NCBI GenBank assembly: GCA_030789695.1
Contig: CM061142.1
Location: 159,900,391-159,964,390, forward strand
Reading direction: 5' to 3'
DNA: 64,000 nucleotides
From: Scilla litardierei
Taxonomy: Eukaryota > Streptophyta > Magnoliopsida > Asparagales > Asparagaceae
The position numbers and the translations under genes were made by a program. This document shows positions 11,050 to 25,300 of this stretch, in pieces. The stretch's first letter is position 1; each line of letters opens with the position of its first letter. A model generated the notes under the pieces. It was not told the DNA's origin. It did no database searches and saw nothing but the letters and a program-made list of their open reading frames with translations.

Positions 11050-14000
11050 TCCTACCCACCTTAGAACAAAGTCCGTCCTCGGAATTTCTAACTATATATA
11101 TAACTCTAGCCAGACTAGTAGCTATCCCAATCACATCACACTATAATTCAACCAGGTATAGTCATTACAAGTGCTTATATATGCACTAGGTAGTCAAACA
11201 ATAACTCTACTAACATGTATATATTCACGCACATTACACACTTACACCTATGATAGCCAGTCAAATTCTTACACATACTTTAATCATTCATATAGTCACG
11301 TACATCCCTATATAACTACTACTTACCTAGCACAAAACAATAGTTCAGATACTTACCCAAGAATAGTCTCACACTAGCAAATACAATCATTGCTCTACGT
11401 ATAGATAACTACATATGCACAAAACAAACATGGGTATACTACTCCCTAATTTTTCCAAGTATACATCCAATACCAAACACATCAACACATGTAGTCACAC
11501 CATACCATTATTAAATCAAGTTTACTAGATCTAATATACATTCACCACTACTATAATTTCGCAATTATATAGTCATTTAAATGCATGCAAATATTTCAAC
11601 ATATATTCACATCACATACGGTCCTATAACTATATTCACGACACGTCACACATACCATAGTCATCAATACCTATAACTATGCACATACTTACCCGTGTAT
11701 GGTGCACACCCACACACGCTAACATTTCATTCATATATACCATTCATGTCACTATATACTCAGCACATCTGCACACCTAGTTTAGCTAGCACACATACGT
11801 TCACACATGCAAGTCCTTAGTAAATAACTTACCACAAGGCCAACACCTATAACTATATACTGGTATAGCGACCCACAATCATGTGCGTAACACAACCAGG
11901 CACAAACAATACTATCACTATACATACATCATCCATCGCTATATTCATGGTACTACACATAACCACAGACATATGTAACAATATACTTAGAGTATACCCA
12001 CTCGAGCTTAAGTGAGACTCAAAACACATATCAGAATACTCTATATACGTAACACGATAATTATACCTATACCAATACCACTCCAATGTATACACACATC
12101 TACCAATATAAGCATATACATATTATAATGTCAATCACACTTAACATCTAGCCAGGTAACACCCACATAGATCAATCACCTTATATACCATAATAATATT
12201 ACAGACATCAGCACATGTATAATTATAATACCCTCCCTAATACATGCATTCATCGTATAGTCACACGCATGTAACATATATATATATATATATATACACA
12301 CACACCATATCCATCTACCTATAATTAGTATACCAATACATCTACTTATCCATACATAGTTAAGATATGCAATAATCGTGTATACCTCATGGTATACACG
12401 CACTCAACATCCCGTAAGAGCAAGCGATATCAATCAAAATAATAATCCTACTACCATACGTATATCACATATATACTCATGCAGCAAATACATAACTACT
12501 TACGTCTAAGCACAATACATATCTACGTACGAGCATATACTCACACGTACTAACATATAGATCATATAAAAGGCCTATTCACTTAACAATAAGTACACCT
12601 ATTATCATTACACCTAACATTCACCTGACTTACTAATATATATGTATATATATACATATCAAGCATTCACAAGAATCTTCAAACTACAAACACTACTAGT
12701 CTATACTCCAATACAATTTCCAATATCTATACAGACATCCCTAAAGTGGTATAACTATCCGCACATATATAATAACACCACCATATATACAACTTCACAC
12801 ATATATCACGAATAACACTGATTATTCATACATAATACAAGAGTCAATTTTAATACCCCAAGGGTAGCACGCTCAAATGGGTCCACACACTCCACCTATA
12901 TGCATGCACCTCCACAACATGACAACTTATACTAATGGGCCCACCAAGCTATACTAAGGTTGACACAGGAAGCGACAAGCACTAATGGCTAAACAATAGG
13001 AAAGAAACCGAAGCCAAATCATGACGAAGGAAGATCAGAAAGTACGAGTTCAGATAGGACGAAGATAAGAAGACAGCTTGGTTAGGTGAACCAGGGGTAT
13101 AATTGTGATTGTTTAGGTGGGAAAAGAAAGATGTAATAATACCTTTATAGGATACAGAAAATAGTGTGTAAAAGACATAAGTTAAAATACGGAAAGGATA
13201 AAAACTGTCGTACTTCAAAAGTTGGAGTTTCTTTTTTTTGCATAGAAAAATATTTGGAGGTCGATAAAATGAGTTGTTCGAAATGAGTTTGAGTCGTTTA
13301 TACATATTTATAGAAAATGGTTTATTGGCTTATCGAAAATCATTATAAGAAAGAAGTAAAACATTCACACGAAAATTAAGGACATAGGTTAGAAAATATT
13401 AAGCGGTAGTAATTTAATAATTTCGGCAAAAGTTTCGAACTTCAAAGAATGAAATCAGGTCAACTATAGTGTAGGAAATTTAAGCACATGCTAAATGTTT
13501 TTCCAAGTCTTAAAACTGGAGAGAAATTTCAAATAAATAATATTGAAAATACTTTTAGAGAAACTCAGATTTGTCAAACGAACTGATTTATACAAAGATC
13601 TTAAAGTACGAGTACCACGAACCTAGAACTGATATATATAAAAATAATTGAAGTTCTATTTATCTTGGAAGATATTCTAAAGTAGAGATGGTAAATGGCT
13701 AAAATGAATTTCGTAGTTTAGGAAAAAGATGATATATCGAACTATCAAAATAGTAATAAAGTTTTAAAAACCAAAATGCGGAAAATATAGGTTAGCAATT
13801 AGCTACAAGATAGTAATTAAAAAATTTCAACCAATAGACTTCAAAATCTACAAGGAATTTGACTCAATCGAAAAGTGAGGAATTTAATTATATACGAAGA
13901 GGGTTTTAAAACCACAATTAAATGGAGCAAAATTTTTTTTAATAAGATAAAATCGAAATTGACTTTGAAGGAGTCATGATTTGCAACGGAGAAAATTCGA

Positions 14001-14588
14001 AAGATTAACGATAATCGCCATGAAGCGATCACGTGATACGAGGGCAAGAATAAGATCGCGTGGTCTTATACAAAGTATGCCTATGATATGACTCATGAAA
14101 CTCTACAGGGAACTCCTACGGTCGACAAACTAAAGATTAAGAAACTTAGCGCTAAGATTTCCTAGGGTCTAGACTGTAATGAACTGCGTCCGGCTTGGTC
14201 CGAAATCGATGAACCCAAGCAAACGACTAAAGAATTTCTAGAAGTCTAATATGGTCAGGGCTAGGCAAGAACCACTAAGGTAACTCCTAAGACGATTTCA
14301 ACAATTTCTAGCAAGGAGTCTAGCTAACAATCAGGGACTTCTAACTAGCAATCACCGATGTATAACTAAGTCTTACTATAGTCCTGATCTAATGGATTCC
14401 CTACTAAGTTGAGACAGATGTTCGAGCAACACATCTACCAGCCACCTAAGACATAGGAAACGATAAAAATTAGACTCAAGGCATATGATTTGGATGTTTT
14501 AATTTATTTAATGGACATTCTATAATTATTATCGTTGTTCCGATAATTCGCAGTTGCAAGAGGACCTGCATCGGCAACCAATAAAACC
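11050..14588 (-). other. LARD1 internal region, non-coding, strand-skewed composition
   Basis: No conserved protein motif is seen in any frame. From 11050 to about 12960 the plus strand is very poor in G and rich in A, C and T, with repeated ACACATAC-like words. After about 12960 the skew relaxes and purines increase. The right end next to the LTR reads, on the minus strand, GGTTTTATTGGTTGCC. This is where a primer-binding site should be, but it is not the common Met-initiator form. Confidence 0.7.
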
Positions 14589-17500
14589 TGTCACGACCCG
14601 CTTCCCTAAAATGGAGGCGAGGCGTGAGAAGTCCGCTCAGACTTCGAGCTGTGAGGCTCCAGTCTGTAAAGCGTCTGGAATAACCAAGTATAGGTCCTTG
14701 CAAATGCGATACAGAACAAAATAATAATAAAGAAAAGAGACAGATAAAATTTATTCCAATCTCAGAACGTCCACAACAAATTCCAACATCGCAGAAAAGC
14801 CACCAGGCTAAAAAAGAGTCTAAAAGGAAAGTACAAGAGTCTGAAAAGAGGCCTAAGGCATGGCCGACATAATACATAATATCAACAAGAAAAGAGAGGT
14901 GCTACGCACCGACAGCCTAACAACGACTAAGCAGGAAACAACAACAGCGAGAAGGAGCTCTAGGACTGGTCTCCAATTTCATCAAACTTAACACCTGCAA
15001 CCTGTTCGTCCTCGACGACCAACTCTGGCTCACAATCTAACATGTGACACCCAAAAGAGAAAAGGGGCACATGTCAGCAAGTCTACTAGAGACTTGTGCA
15101 AGGAAACTAAAAGAAGGAAAGCAACCTAGCAGTTCTAAAATGTGTGATAACATGGCAGTTTAATGCATGGATGCAACAGGTGAGACAATGCAATAAGTAT
15201 GACATGGCAACAAGTATAACATTCACACGGATTTTTACAAGTTAAGTAACATGTCGTGCTCGAAGTTTACGCCTTACAGCTGAAGTGGCTGTACGGGCAC
15301 ACTTCTACGCTGAGTGGTCGCTTAACCCTACCCCTCCACGTGTAATCGGGCATTGGCTTTTGACCAACACATGTAGCCAGCTTCTGGATCACGAGCCAGG
15401 AAATACATTTGGCATAGGGTTATGCCTGCAACGCAGGTGCCTAGCCTCAACAAGTCGGGCATTGGCTTTTGACCAACACATGTAGCCCGCTTCTGGATCA
15501 CGAGCCAGGAAGTGTATTTGGCATAGGGTTGTGCCTGCAACGCAGGTGCCTAGCCTAGACAAGGAAGTACGTAGCGTGTGCTACGAATGCAACACTCAAG
15601 CATGGATGACATGGCATGGCAAGTTATAATTTAAGTGCGTACAGATAAGGAATTTAAACGTGACAGGCAGAGCACAAGTAAAGAGCATGCAGTTATGAAA
15701 ATTTAAACGTGACAGGCAAAAATGCATGAATGACATGGCAGGGTGACAGATCTAGCTTCGTTGTCAAGCTAGATCTTAAAATTTGTGTCTAGGCGAGTAT
15801 CATTTCGTCGCCTAGTCTCTTTTACGCCTAAAACAAGAAATGGCCTAAAGCACGGCCTAAACAAAGAACTGGCAAGTTTCACTTGCCTGAAATCAACCGT
15901 TCTACAAATATCGTCCAACCAGTCCAGTCTACCTATATGCTCAGATCCACCAGCCTACAGTCCCAAATTAAATTATCTGTATTAGTGAATTACCAGACAA
16001 TTAAAATACCGATTTTTATCTTGTTTAACATGGATGGGTTGGGGGTCCTAAGTGTTCAGAAATTTACCCTTACACGACGCGAGAGCTACACTGGCGTCGG
16101 GTAGCAACGCCAGGGGTTGGAATAACAGAAAACGCTCCACGTCCAGATTCCAAATAAGATTCCTACGATCGCTAATCCTTGGACAGTGACCAGATCAGCG
16201 AGCAAGATTCCAATCAGGGAGCGAGAGTTCGGTAGACGTTTTTACGGTTCCCGGGAAGACGTAACAATGAACCGAGATGAACGGTTCGACGTACATGAAG
16301 TCTACGACGTTGAGCATTGTAGAGGACGATCGTGACGTCGAGAAACACCCCTAGTAGATGTAGAGGACTGTCGGAAGATCCCAACAGCGAGAGGGAACGA
16401 CGGTAGACGATACGACGCATTGATACGTCGTTAAAATGCAAAACAGCGAGAGGGCTCACTGTTTCAGATCAATGGCAGCCTGAGGGCTGCCGTCAAGGGC
16501 GCAGGGGGTCCAGGGGTCGACTGTGGTGGTCGGGAGTCGCTGCCAGCACCGTGACAGCGGCTAACGGCGTTTTCAGAGGTCAAGAGATGCTATCGGCAGA
16601 GCACAGGCGATCTCCAGCGAGTTCTTGGTCGGAGAGGGAGGCTGGCGGTGGTCAGCAATCGTCGGGGAGGTTCTACGAAGAGGGGGAGTTGGAGATACGG
16701 CGGTGCTGCTGTGCGTCGCCAGGCGGCGCTGCTGCTTCTTGCAGGGGCTGCGGCGACTGAGAACAGCGCTGCGGCGCTTGGGGAGAGCCGACGAAGGTAA
16801 GGTGGCCGGTGTTCGGTCGGGGGAAGAGGGTAGGCCACCAGCGGGGGTTCATATCGAAGGCGAAGTCGGTCGCTGGGTGTTTGCGTGAAAAATAGTATAG
16901 GTGGTGGCGGTTTCTTTTGTTGCTGGGAGAGGAAGTAGTTTAACCTAGGTTATTTTCATATAGGGGCTCACGTGCGTTAGGCTGAAACGTGGGGGCTAGG
17001 GCTGGAAACGTGGCTAGAGGGCTGGGGTAGTTAAGGCTAGAGTTTGTTATAAGATTTTTTATAAAAATTATCAAAACCCTAATACACACACCCTTTCTCT
17101 CTCTCACCCTGGGTATGCGTGTGTGCGGCCAAGTGCAAACAAGGGCTGAGTCAACTAAGTATTAGGATGTAACATTGGTTATTATTATTAAGGATTTTTA
17201 TTAGGGAAATTTCTCTAGATGAAACTTAGGGCTAAAAATGTAATAAGTTGTGCCAATCAGTGAAAGTAGATCAAACGAAGCACAAAAATTGTGAAATAAA
17301 TACTGGGGTGACCGTACCGACGGGAGAAACAAAACAAAGAAGACGGATCACAATTTCGACGACGAGAAACGAAATTAAAAATAAAAAGGCCTCACGACAA
17401 GAGTGAAAATCGCGACGTCTCATCAAACAAAGTCAAATCGTGGGAGAACGACCCGTGTAATGACGTTCCAAAATAATTCCACTATTTAGTATTCTTCGAG

Positions 17501-17793
17501 AGGGTCACAAAGGCATATCACACTATAGGGTTCGGATATAGACAAAGCCTAAAATAAATACGTGCACGAACAAGACTACGTGCACGTAAAGCGTATAAAG
17601 GATACGGGGTCCAAAGACGACAGTAATTCCAAGTTGGGCACACGTCGGGGTTGGCTTGCTAAGGATGCAACCAATGTGCTACGGCCCTATCGACTCAACA
17701 ACACGACTCACATACAAAGCAACAAAACTAATCAGATACCCAAAATTGCTATACGCACAGCCGTAAAACGTATAGTAAGTACAGGCCGTTACA
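14589..17793 (-). repeat. LARD1 LTR (5' in element orientation)
   Basis: This is the second copy of the LTR, 109 bp shorter than its partner. It begins TGTCACGACCCG and ends GGCCGTTACA, followed by AATCC. Confidence 0.9.
15350..15567 (-). repeat. 109-bp LTR minisatellite, two copies
   Basis: Units start at 15350 and 15459. Loss or gain of one unit accounts for the full length difference between the two LARD1 LTRs. Confidence 0.92.
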
Positions 17794-17798
17794 AATCC
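17794..17798. repeat. target site duplication, right copy (AATCC)
   Basis: It matches 7731-7735 exactly. Confidence 0.9.
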
Positions 17799-18119
17799 CT
17801 TGCGGGGGAGATCGTGGTCATCGGTCCCCCTAGCTCTGCCCGAGCTGAGGGCAGTAACGAGAGTGCCGGCCCGGCGCCTCGAGCGCCCGCCAGCAGTCGT
17901 GGTGGGGAGCGGAAGCGCCCCCCCTCCGGAGTCCGGGCGGGCCCGAGGAGGAGGGGAAGAAGAAGAAGACCATGGAGGTCTGCCCATCTACGGTCCTCGG
18001 GATGTCGATCGTCTCGGACGAGACCCTCCCACTGGCGGAAGTGGCTGCACCCATCGGTCCGACCGAGCCGTCTCTGGCTGGAGCTGGAGGCGCCCTGTTG
18101 ATGCTCGAGGCTGGCCCGC
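17799..18119 (+). pseudogene. Transposase_28-type antisense gene, middle part
   Basis: This continues the gene interrupted at 7735. The sequence is GC-rich and encodes a low-complexity Pro/Ala/Gly segment followed by GEEEEEDHGG-like acidic residues in one frame. It parallels the region around 40450-40760 of the better preserved copy. It ends at the LARD2 terminus; the coiled-coil part of the gene is not found on the other side at 31891. Confidence 0.55.
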
Positions 18120-21094
18120 TGTCACGCCCCGCTTTCCAAGTACGGAAGGTGAGACGCGAAAAGGTCCGCTCAGACTGAAGCTGGGAAGCCACAGTCTGAT
18201 AAGCGGCTGTGTGTTCATCCATTCGCAGATTCTTGCATTGCATAAAGAAACAACAACAATAATAAAAACTGAAACAGTTAAAGATTAACCAACATTTTAA
18301 ACATCCATTTCATTATTCCAAACATCCACAGATATAATCATAAAATAAATGTACAAGAGTTTGAAAATGAAAGGCCCTAAACATGGCCAAAAATAAAACA
18401 AGAGAAGGTGCTATGCACCAAACAACCTAACAACATCTAGAAAGTAAACAACCAATAACAAGGACGAAGTCACCAGCTGAGACAAGGGTAGAACTCTGGT
18501 AACCATGAACTGAACATCAGCAACCTAGTCGTCCTCAGCAACTAACTCAGACTCAAAACCTGACATGTGACACCCAAAGAGAAAAGGGCACATGTCAGCA
18601 AGAATCTCCAAAGGGGAAGGGAGATTTCTGTTCAAGGAAACGTAAAGCAAAAGAGTACAACAAAATAGTACAGCTAGTAGTTCTAAAATGATGAAGATGA
18701 CATGGCAGGTTATTTTAATGAATGCAGTAGTTTAAAATGAACATGATAGTTAACATTTGCATGACACGTCATAGCAAAAACTACTAAACAAGATATCACG
18801 ATTTCACGATAAAAACATGCATTCACATTATGCACAGAGTTTACACCTTACATCTGAAGTTGCTGATCAGGTACACTTCTACACTGAGTGGTCGCTTAAC
18901 CCTACCCCTCACACAGGGTTTACGCCTTACAGCTGAAGTGGTTGTACGTGCACACTTCTACGCTGAGTGGTCGCTTAACCCTACCCCTCCACGTGTATAT
19001 CTTCTGGATCACAAGCTAGGAAGTGTTTTTCATTTGGTATATGGGTGCACCTAGCCTCATTACATGATGTAGGAGTCAAGATCCTACTCGCCGCAGCTTA
19101 CATTTCAATAGTAGCGTGTGATATGCAAACATGACAAACATTCAATGCATGAAACAACATGTCAACTTGCAACATGATAGTATAAAAAGCAATTAATGCA
19201 CGTGTACCGTTTATCAAAATTAAACATGGCATGTGAGATGCATGAATCATGGCATGGCAAGGGTGTCAGATCTAGCTTCGTTGTCAAGCTAGATCAAGCA
19301 TGGTATCTATGCGACTATTATTTCTTCGCCTAGTTTCTTTTACACAAATTATCCAAAATAGCATAAACATGGCTTTAACAATAATCTGAGCAGGTTTCAC
19401 TTGCCTGAAATGACGTGCTGCAAGTCACACGGTTAAAGAGTCCAGATCTGCATACGTGCTCAATCACCAATCACCAAACCAACCTACAGTCTCGTATTCA
19501 TTATCTTCAATTAGTGATTTTAACCAACACAATAAAGATCATGTCTTTTATCTTGTTTAGCATACGATGTTTGAGTTCCTACGGTTCAGGTATACCTTAA
19601 CACGACGCGATAGCTACACTGACGTCGGGTAGCGACATCAGGGGTTGGACTCCGGTAGTGTGCAAGGTACGGGGACGTCTACGGCTTGCGGTAACCACTA
19701 GGGGAAGAAGCACGGCACAGAGGTGGCTGCAGGAGGAAGACGAACAGCAGGGGGCTGCCGTGGGGAGTTGCACATGGATCCGGGCTACGGCAGGTGGTGC
19801 ACGGGCTGACGGATCTAGCACGCGGCCTGCTGTGCACAAAGGGAAAGGAAGTGGGAGTTTTTGAGGGCTAAGGGTTGTTTTTGGCAAGGGGAGAGAAAGT
19901 GGTTGATTGGTGGAGTTGGTGGCAGGATCTAGGTAGATGGCCAGAGTTGATGAAGGCTGCCGTGGGGATGATAGGGGCTATAGATAATTCGTGCGGCAAT
20001 TTTAATGGGCATTCGATAGTATTTGAAGGTGGAGGAGGTGTTTGCCGACAGTAGGTGCTGTCGTGAGGTCCCCGGCAGCCAGGGAAAGGCCGGCATGGGC
20101 TGCCGTGGCTTTAAGAAGGGTGCAGCGGCTATCAAGAGTGGTGGGCATGAGTTTTGGAGGGGAAAGACAGTTTTTATAACGGATTGTGCGGTTGTTTTTG
20201 TGGTGGTGTGGCAGTTTTTGAGGGATGGAGGGAGGATGCACCGATGAGGGGTTGCGCGAGGAGATGGCCGGTGTTAATAGGTGGCCGACGGCGGCCAGAT
20301 GAGGCTGGGCGTGAATTTTATAGGTGAGTGGATCGGCAGTTTGTGAGCTGGGGGCTTTTGTTCGGCACTTTTGTGGGTGTTGCGTGGGTCTCTGGTGGGT
20401 GGAGGCCACCGGGGAGGAGGGTGGCTGGAGGGAAGGCCGTCGGGGCTGGGCGCGGGCAATGGGGATGAAGGCGACTAGGAGAAAACCCTAGGGGAGCTGT
20501 TTGCGTGAGTTGAGAAATGAGGGGTTTGTTTTGCTATATGGGTTAGGAAAAGGGGGTGCACTTTGGGTGATTAGAGAGAGAGAGTATGTAAGAGGGAGGG
20601 GATGCAATTAGTGTGACTAATAGCTGGGTGAAAACATATCATGTGACGTATGATAACCTATAGAATTAGATTAGGTTAATTAAGATTTGCTTTTGAATCA
20701 ATTAGAGCTAAGTATGGGTTGAAAGTGATTAGGTCGATTGGTCGGTCAAACGGTGTCCGATAAATACAAGAAAAATATCGGGACAACCGTGTCGACGAGA
20801 GGATCGAGTCTAAGATGATCGGACATGAGCTAGGTCAACGAAAAACGGAACTAAAAATAAAGAGGTCAAACGTCGAAGTCTAAAATTACGACACCCCTTC
20901 AAACAAAGTTGTTTTGTGGGCGAATAAGCCGTAAAATGACGTTCAAGAAAAATCTCACAAAGAATTACTCTCTCATAGGGTCACAACGACATATCACATC
21001 GCACGTTTGGCATACAAGAAGAGGCAACTAAAAATACACGTACGAAAGGAAAGTATGCGCACAAAAAACGTACGATCGAAAAGCGACCGTGACA
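18120..21094 (-). repeat. LARD2 LTR, full copy
   Basis: It begins TGTCACGCCCCG and ends GACCGTGACA, followed by TCCTACCCACC, the complement of the polypurine junction. Length is 2975 bp. It contains two copies of the CACTTCTACGCTGAGTGG block (about 18866 and 18950) and a GC-rich section near 19650-20500. Confidence 0.85.
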
Positions 21095-21619
21095 TCCTAC
21101 CCACCTTAGAATAAAGTCCGTCCTCGGACTTTCTAACTATAAATATACCTAGCCACTCTAGTAACTACCCCAATCACATCACACTATAATTCAAATCAGG
21201 TATAGTTATTACAAGTGCGTATATGTGCACTAGGTAGTCAAACATTAATACTACAAACATGTATATATATACACAATCTTTATGTTACCTATCATAGAAA
21301 GTCAAATTCATAGACGTACTTCAATCATTCATATAGTCACATACATCCCTTATATAACTATCACTCACTTATCACGCAACCATGGTACAGATACTTACAT
21401 AAAATAGTTCACATCCGCAATTACAATCGTAGTACTCACGTATATATAACCACCTATGCACAACAAACATGGATATACTACTCCCTTATATCTCCTAGTA
21501 TACATCCAACACCAAACATATCAACACATGAAATCACACCATAAAATATTAAATTAAGTTTGCTATATCTAATATACATTCACCTCTACTATAAATACAC
21601 AACCCATAGTTATTCAAAT
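21095..21619 (-). other. LARD2 internal region, 3' end
   Basis: This non-coding, G-poor sequence is closely similar to 11050-11560 of LARD1, including the GTCCGTCCTCGG word next to the LTR. It supports common descent of the two elements. Confidence 0.75.
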
Positions 21620-21797
21620 ACACACAGATACCTCCATATATATATACATAATATATATACATATATATATACGTATATATATATATGTATATATACATAC
21701 ATATATATACATATATATACGTATATATACGTACATATATATACATATATATATATACGTATATATATATATATACGTGTATATATATATATATACA

Positions 21798-21844
<47 letters not shown>

Positions 21845-21860
21845 TATGTATATATATATG
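21620..21860. repeat. AT-rich microsatellite (TATA/TACA type)
   Basis: This is a long run of alternating TA with interspersed C and G (TATATACG, TATATACA). It gives spurious Tyr-Ile open frames on both strands. The Helitrons and MITE of this block sit in or beside such tracts. Confidence 0.9.
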
Positions 21861-22257
21861 GAGGTTGACTAGGATCCATTCGGATGGATCAAACATGCGG
21901 ATCCATCCAAGTGGAATTTAAAGCTAGACAATGTAAATAGAAAATCCGACCGTTGGATGTCATCTAACATGTCTAAACTAGCTCCAAACAAAATTTCAAC
22001 TAATTTGGACATGTTTTGCCCATGCATCAAGTGGTTGCAAAATCGATGTTTTTGAATAGTTATAAAATCGGCTAATTTTGCAACAACTTAATGCATGGGC
22101 AAAACATGTCTACATTAGTTGAAATTTTGTTTGGAGCTAGTTTAGACATGTTAGATGACATCCAACGGTCGGATTTTCTATCTACATTGTCTAGCTTTAA
22201 ATTCCACTTGGATGGATCCGCATGTTTGATCCATCCGAATGGATCCTAGTCAACCTC
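21861..22257. mobile_element. foldback MITE with about 185-bp inverted arms
   Basis: The termini are GAGGTTGACTAGGATCC and the exact complement at the right end. The arms pair for roughly 185 bp each around a short centre near 22060, with only a few mismatches. No coding capacity is present. It lies within TA repeats, so the target duplication cannot be read (TA is possible). A deletion derivative is at 26182. Confidence 0.88.
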
Positions 22258-22309
22258 TATACACGTATATACACGTATATATACACGTATATACACGTAT
22301 ATATACGTA

Positions 22310-25300
22310 CTAGTCATTACCCGTGCCCATAGGGCACGGTTTATTTAATGGCTGAGTTTTTCTCCCCCACAAATTTCAAGTTCACCCAAATTTCAAGTTT
22401 TCCCACAAAATTTCAAGTTTCCCCCTAAATTTAAGTTTTCCCCCAAAATTTAAGTCCCCCCAAAATTGTCATTACCACCTAGGAAAAACTTGTCACGTAA
22501 GACAAAGCTTTGTCCTAGTAGGATAAGATTCAAAATCTTCATAGAACTGGAAAAAAATGGCCGGAAGGGGTGAGAATAAAAAGTGTGTGTGTGTGTGTGT
22601 GTGTGTGGGGAGGGTCCATAGGCAAAAATACAAAAACCGGGGTTGTATGTGCAAAATTCCCCACCTCCTCTTTTATCCCTCAAAATCTCATCTCTTATAT
22701 TTTCTCTTATTTAATTTCCCTGTTTTATATAATAGATATCCAAATTCTCTTATCCAATTTCTCATGTCCAAATTCTCTTATCAATTTCTCTTGATAACAT
22801 CCGTCTTTTATATAATAGATATCCCTTATCCAATTTCTCTTGTCTAATATCTCTTATCCAATTTCTCTTTATAACATCTCTCGTTTGTAATATAGATATC
22901 TCTTATCCAATTTCTCTTGAAAACATCACTCTTATCCAATTTCTATTGTCCAATATCTCTTATCCAATTTCTCTTGATAACATTCCTCTTTTATAATATA
23001 GATATCTCTTATCCAATTTATCTTGTCCAATATCTCTAATCCAATTTCTCTTGATAACATACCTCTTTTATAATATAGATATCTCTTATCCAATTTCTCA
23101 TGTCCAATATCTCTTATCCAATTTCTCTTGATAACATCCCTCTTTTATAATATAGATATCTCTTATCCAATTTCTCTTGTCCAATATTTCTTATCCAAAT
23201 TCTCTTGATAACATCCCTCTTTTATAATATAGATATCTCTTATCCAATTTCCCTTGATAACATCCCTCTTTTATAATATAGATATCTCTTATCCAATTTC
23301 TCTTGATAACATCTCTCTCTTATAATATAGATATCTCTTATCCAATTTCTCTTGTCCAATATCTCTTATCTAATTTCTCTTGATAACATCCCTCTTTTAT
23401 AATATAGATATCTCTTATCCAATTTCTCATGTCCAATATCTCTTATCCAATTTCTCTTGATAACATCCCTCTTTTATAATATAGATATCTCTTATCCAAT
23501 TTCTCTTGTCCAATATCTCTTATCCAATTTCTCTTGATAACATCCCTCTTTCATAATATAGATATCTCTTATCCAATTTCTCATGTCCAATATCTCTTAT
23601 CCAATTTCCCTTGATAACATCCCTCTTTCATAATATAGATATCTCTTATCCAATTTCTCTTGATAACATCTCTCTATTATAATATAGATATCTCTTATCC
23701 AATTTCTCTTGTCCAATATCTCTTATCTAATTTCTCTTGATAACATCCCTCTTTTATAATATAGATATCTCTTATCCAATTTCTCATGTCCAATATCTCT
23801 TATCCAATTTCTCTTGATAACATCCCTCTTTTATAATATAGATATCTCTTATCCAATTTTTATAATATAGATATCTCTTATCCAATTTCTCTTGATAACA
23901 TCCCTCTTTTATAATATAGATATCTCTTATCCAATTTCTCTTGTCCAATATCTCTTATCCAATTTCTCTTGATAACATCCCTCTGTTATAATATAGATAT
24001 CTCTTATCCAATTTCCCTTTTCCAATATCTCTTATCCAATTTCTCTTGATAACATCCCTCTTTTATAATATAGATATCTATTATCCAATTTCTCTTGATA
24101 ACATCCATCTCTTATAATATAGCTATCTCTTATCCAATTTCTCTTGTCCAATATCTCTTATCCAATTTCGCTTGATAACATCCCTCTTTTATAATATAGA
24201 TATCTCTTATCCAATTTCTCATGTCCAATATCTCTTATCCAATTTCCTTTGATAACATCCCTCTTTTATAATATAGAAATCTCTTATCCAATTTCTCTTG
24301 ATAACATCCCTCTTTTATAATATAGATATCTCTTATCCAATTTCTCTTTTCCAATATCTCTTATCCAATTTCTCTTGATAACATCCCTCTTTTATAATAT
24401 AGATATCTCTTATCCAATTTCTCTTGTCCAATATCTCTTATCCAATTTCTCTTGATAACATCCCTCTTTTATAATATAGATATCTCTTATCCAATTTCTC
24501 ATGTCCAATATCTCTTATCCAATTTCCCGTGATAACATCCCTCTTTTATATTATAGATATCTCTTATCCAATTTCTCTTCATAACATCTCTCTCTTATAA
24601 TATAGATATCTCTTATCCAATTTCTCTTGTCCAATATCTCTTATTTTAATTTCTCTTGATAACATCCCTCTTATATAATATAGATATCCCTTATCCAATT
24701 TCTCATGTCCAATATCTCTTATCCAATTTCTCTTGATAACATCCCTCTTTTATAATATAGATATCTCTTATCCAATTTCTCTTGTCCAATATCTCTTATC
24801 CAATTTCTCTTGATAACATCCCTCTCTTATAATATAGATATCTCTTATCCAATTTCTCATGTCCAATATCTCTTATCCAATTTCCCTTGATAACATCCCT
24901 CTTTTATAATATAGATATCTCTTATCCAATTTCTCTTGATAACATCTCTCTCTTATAATATAGATATCTCTTATCCAATATCTCTTGTCCAATATCTCTT
25001 ATCGAATTTCTCTTGATAACATCCCTCTTTTATAATATAGATATCTCTTATCCAATTTCTCATGTCCAATATCTCTTATCTAATTTCTCTTGATAACATC
25101 CCTCTTTTATAATATAGATATCTCTTATCCAATTTCTCTTGATAACATCCCTCTTTTATAATATAGATATCTCTTATCCAATTTCTCTTGTCTAATATCT
25201 CTTATCCAATTTCTCTTGATAACATCCCTCTGTTATAATATAGATATCTCTTATCCAATTTCTCTTTTCCAATATCTCTTATCCAATTTCTCTTGATAAC

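Larger units (their letters stand above)
7736..17793 (-). mobile_element. LARD1: complete non-coding LTR retrotransposon
   Basis: This 10,058-bp element lies on the minus strand. It has two LTRs of 3314 and 3205 bp, perfect 5-bp target duplications, and a 3.5-kb internal region without any recognisable gag or pol. The LTRs are nearly identical by eye, so insertion is fairly recent. The LTR ends TGTAACGG and GGTCGTGACA and the polypurine junction match those of the Tekay-like element at the window start. It fits a large retrotransposon derivative moved by that family. It disrupts the Transposase_28-type gene. Confidence 0.9.

Noticed and set aside
21549..21921. Tyr-Ile-rich frames on both strands
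   Set aside because: They are translations of TA/TACA microsatellite.
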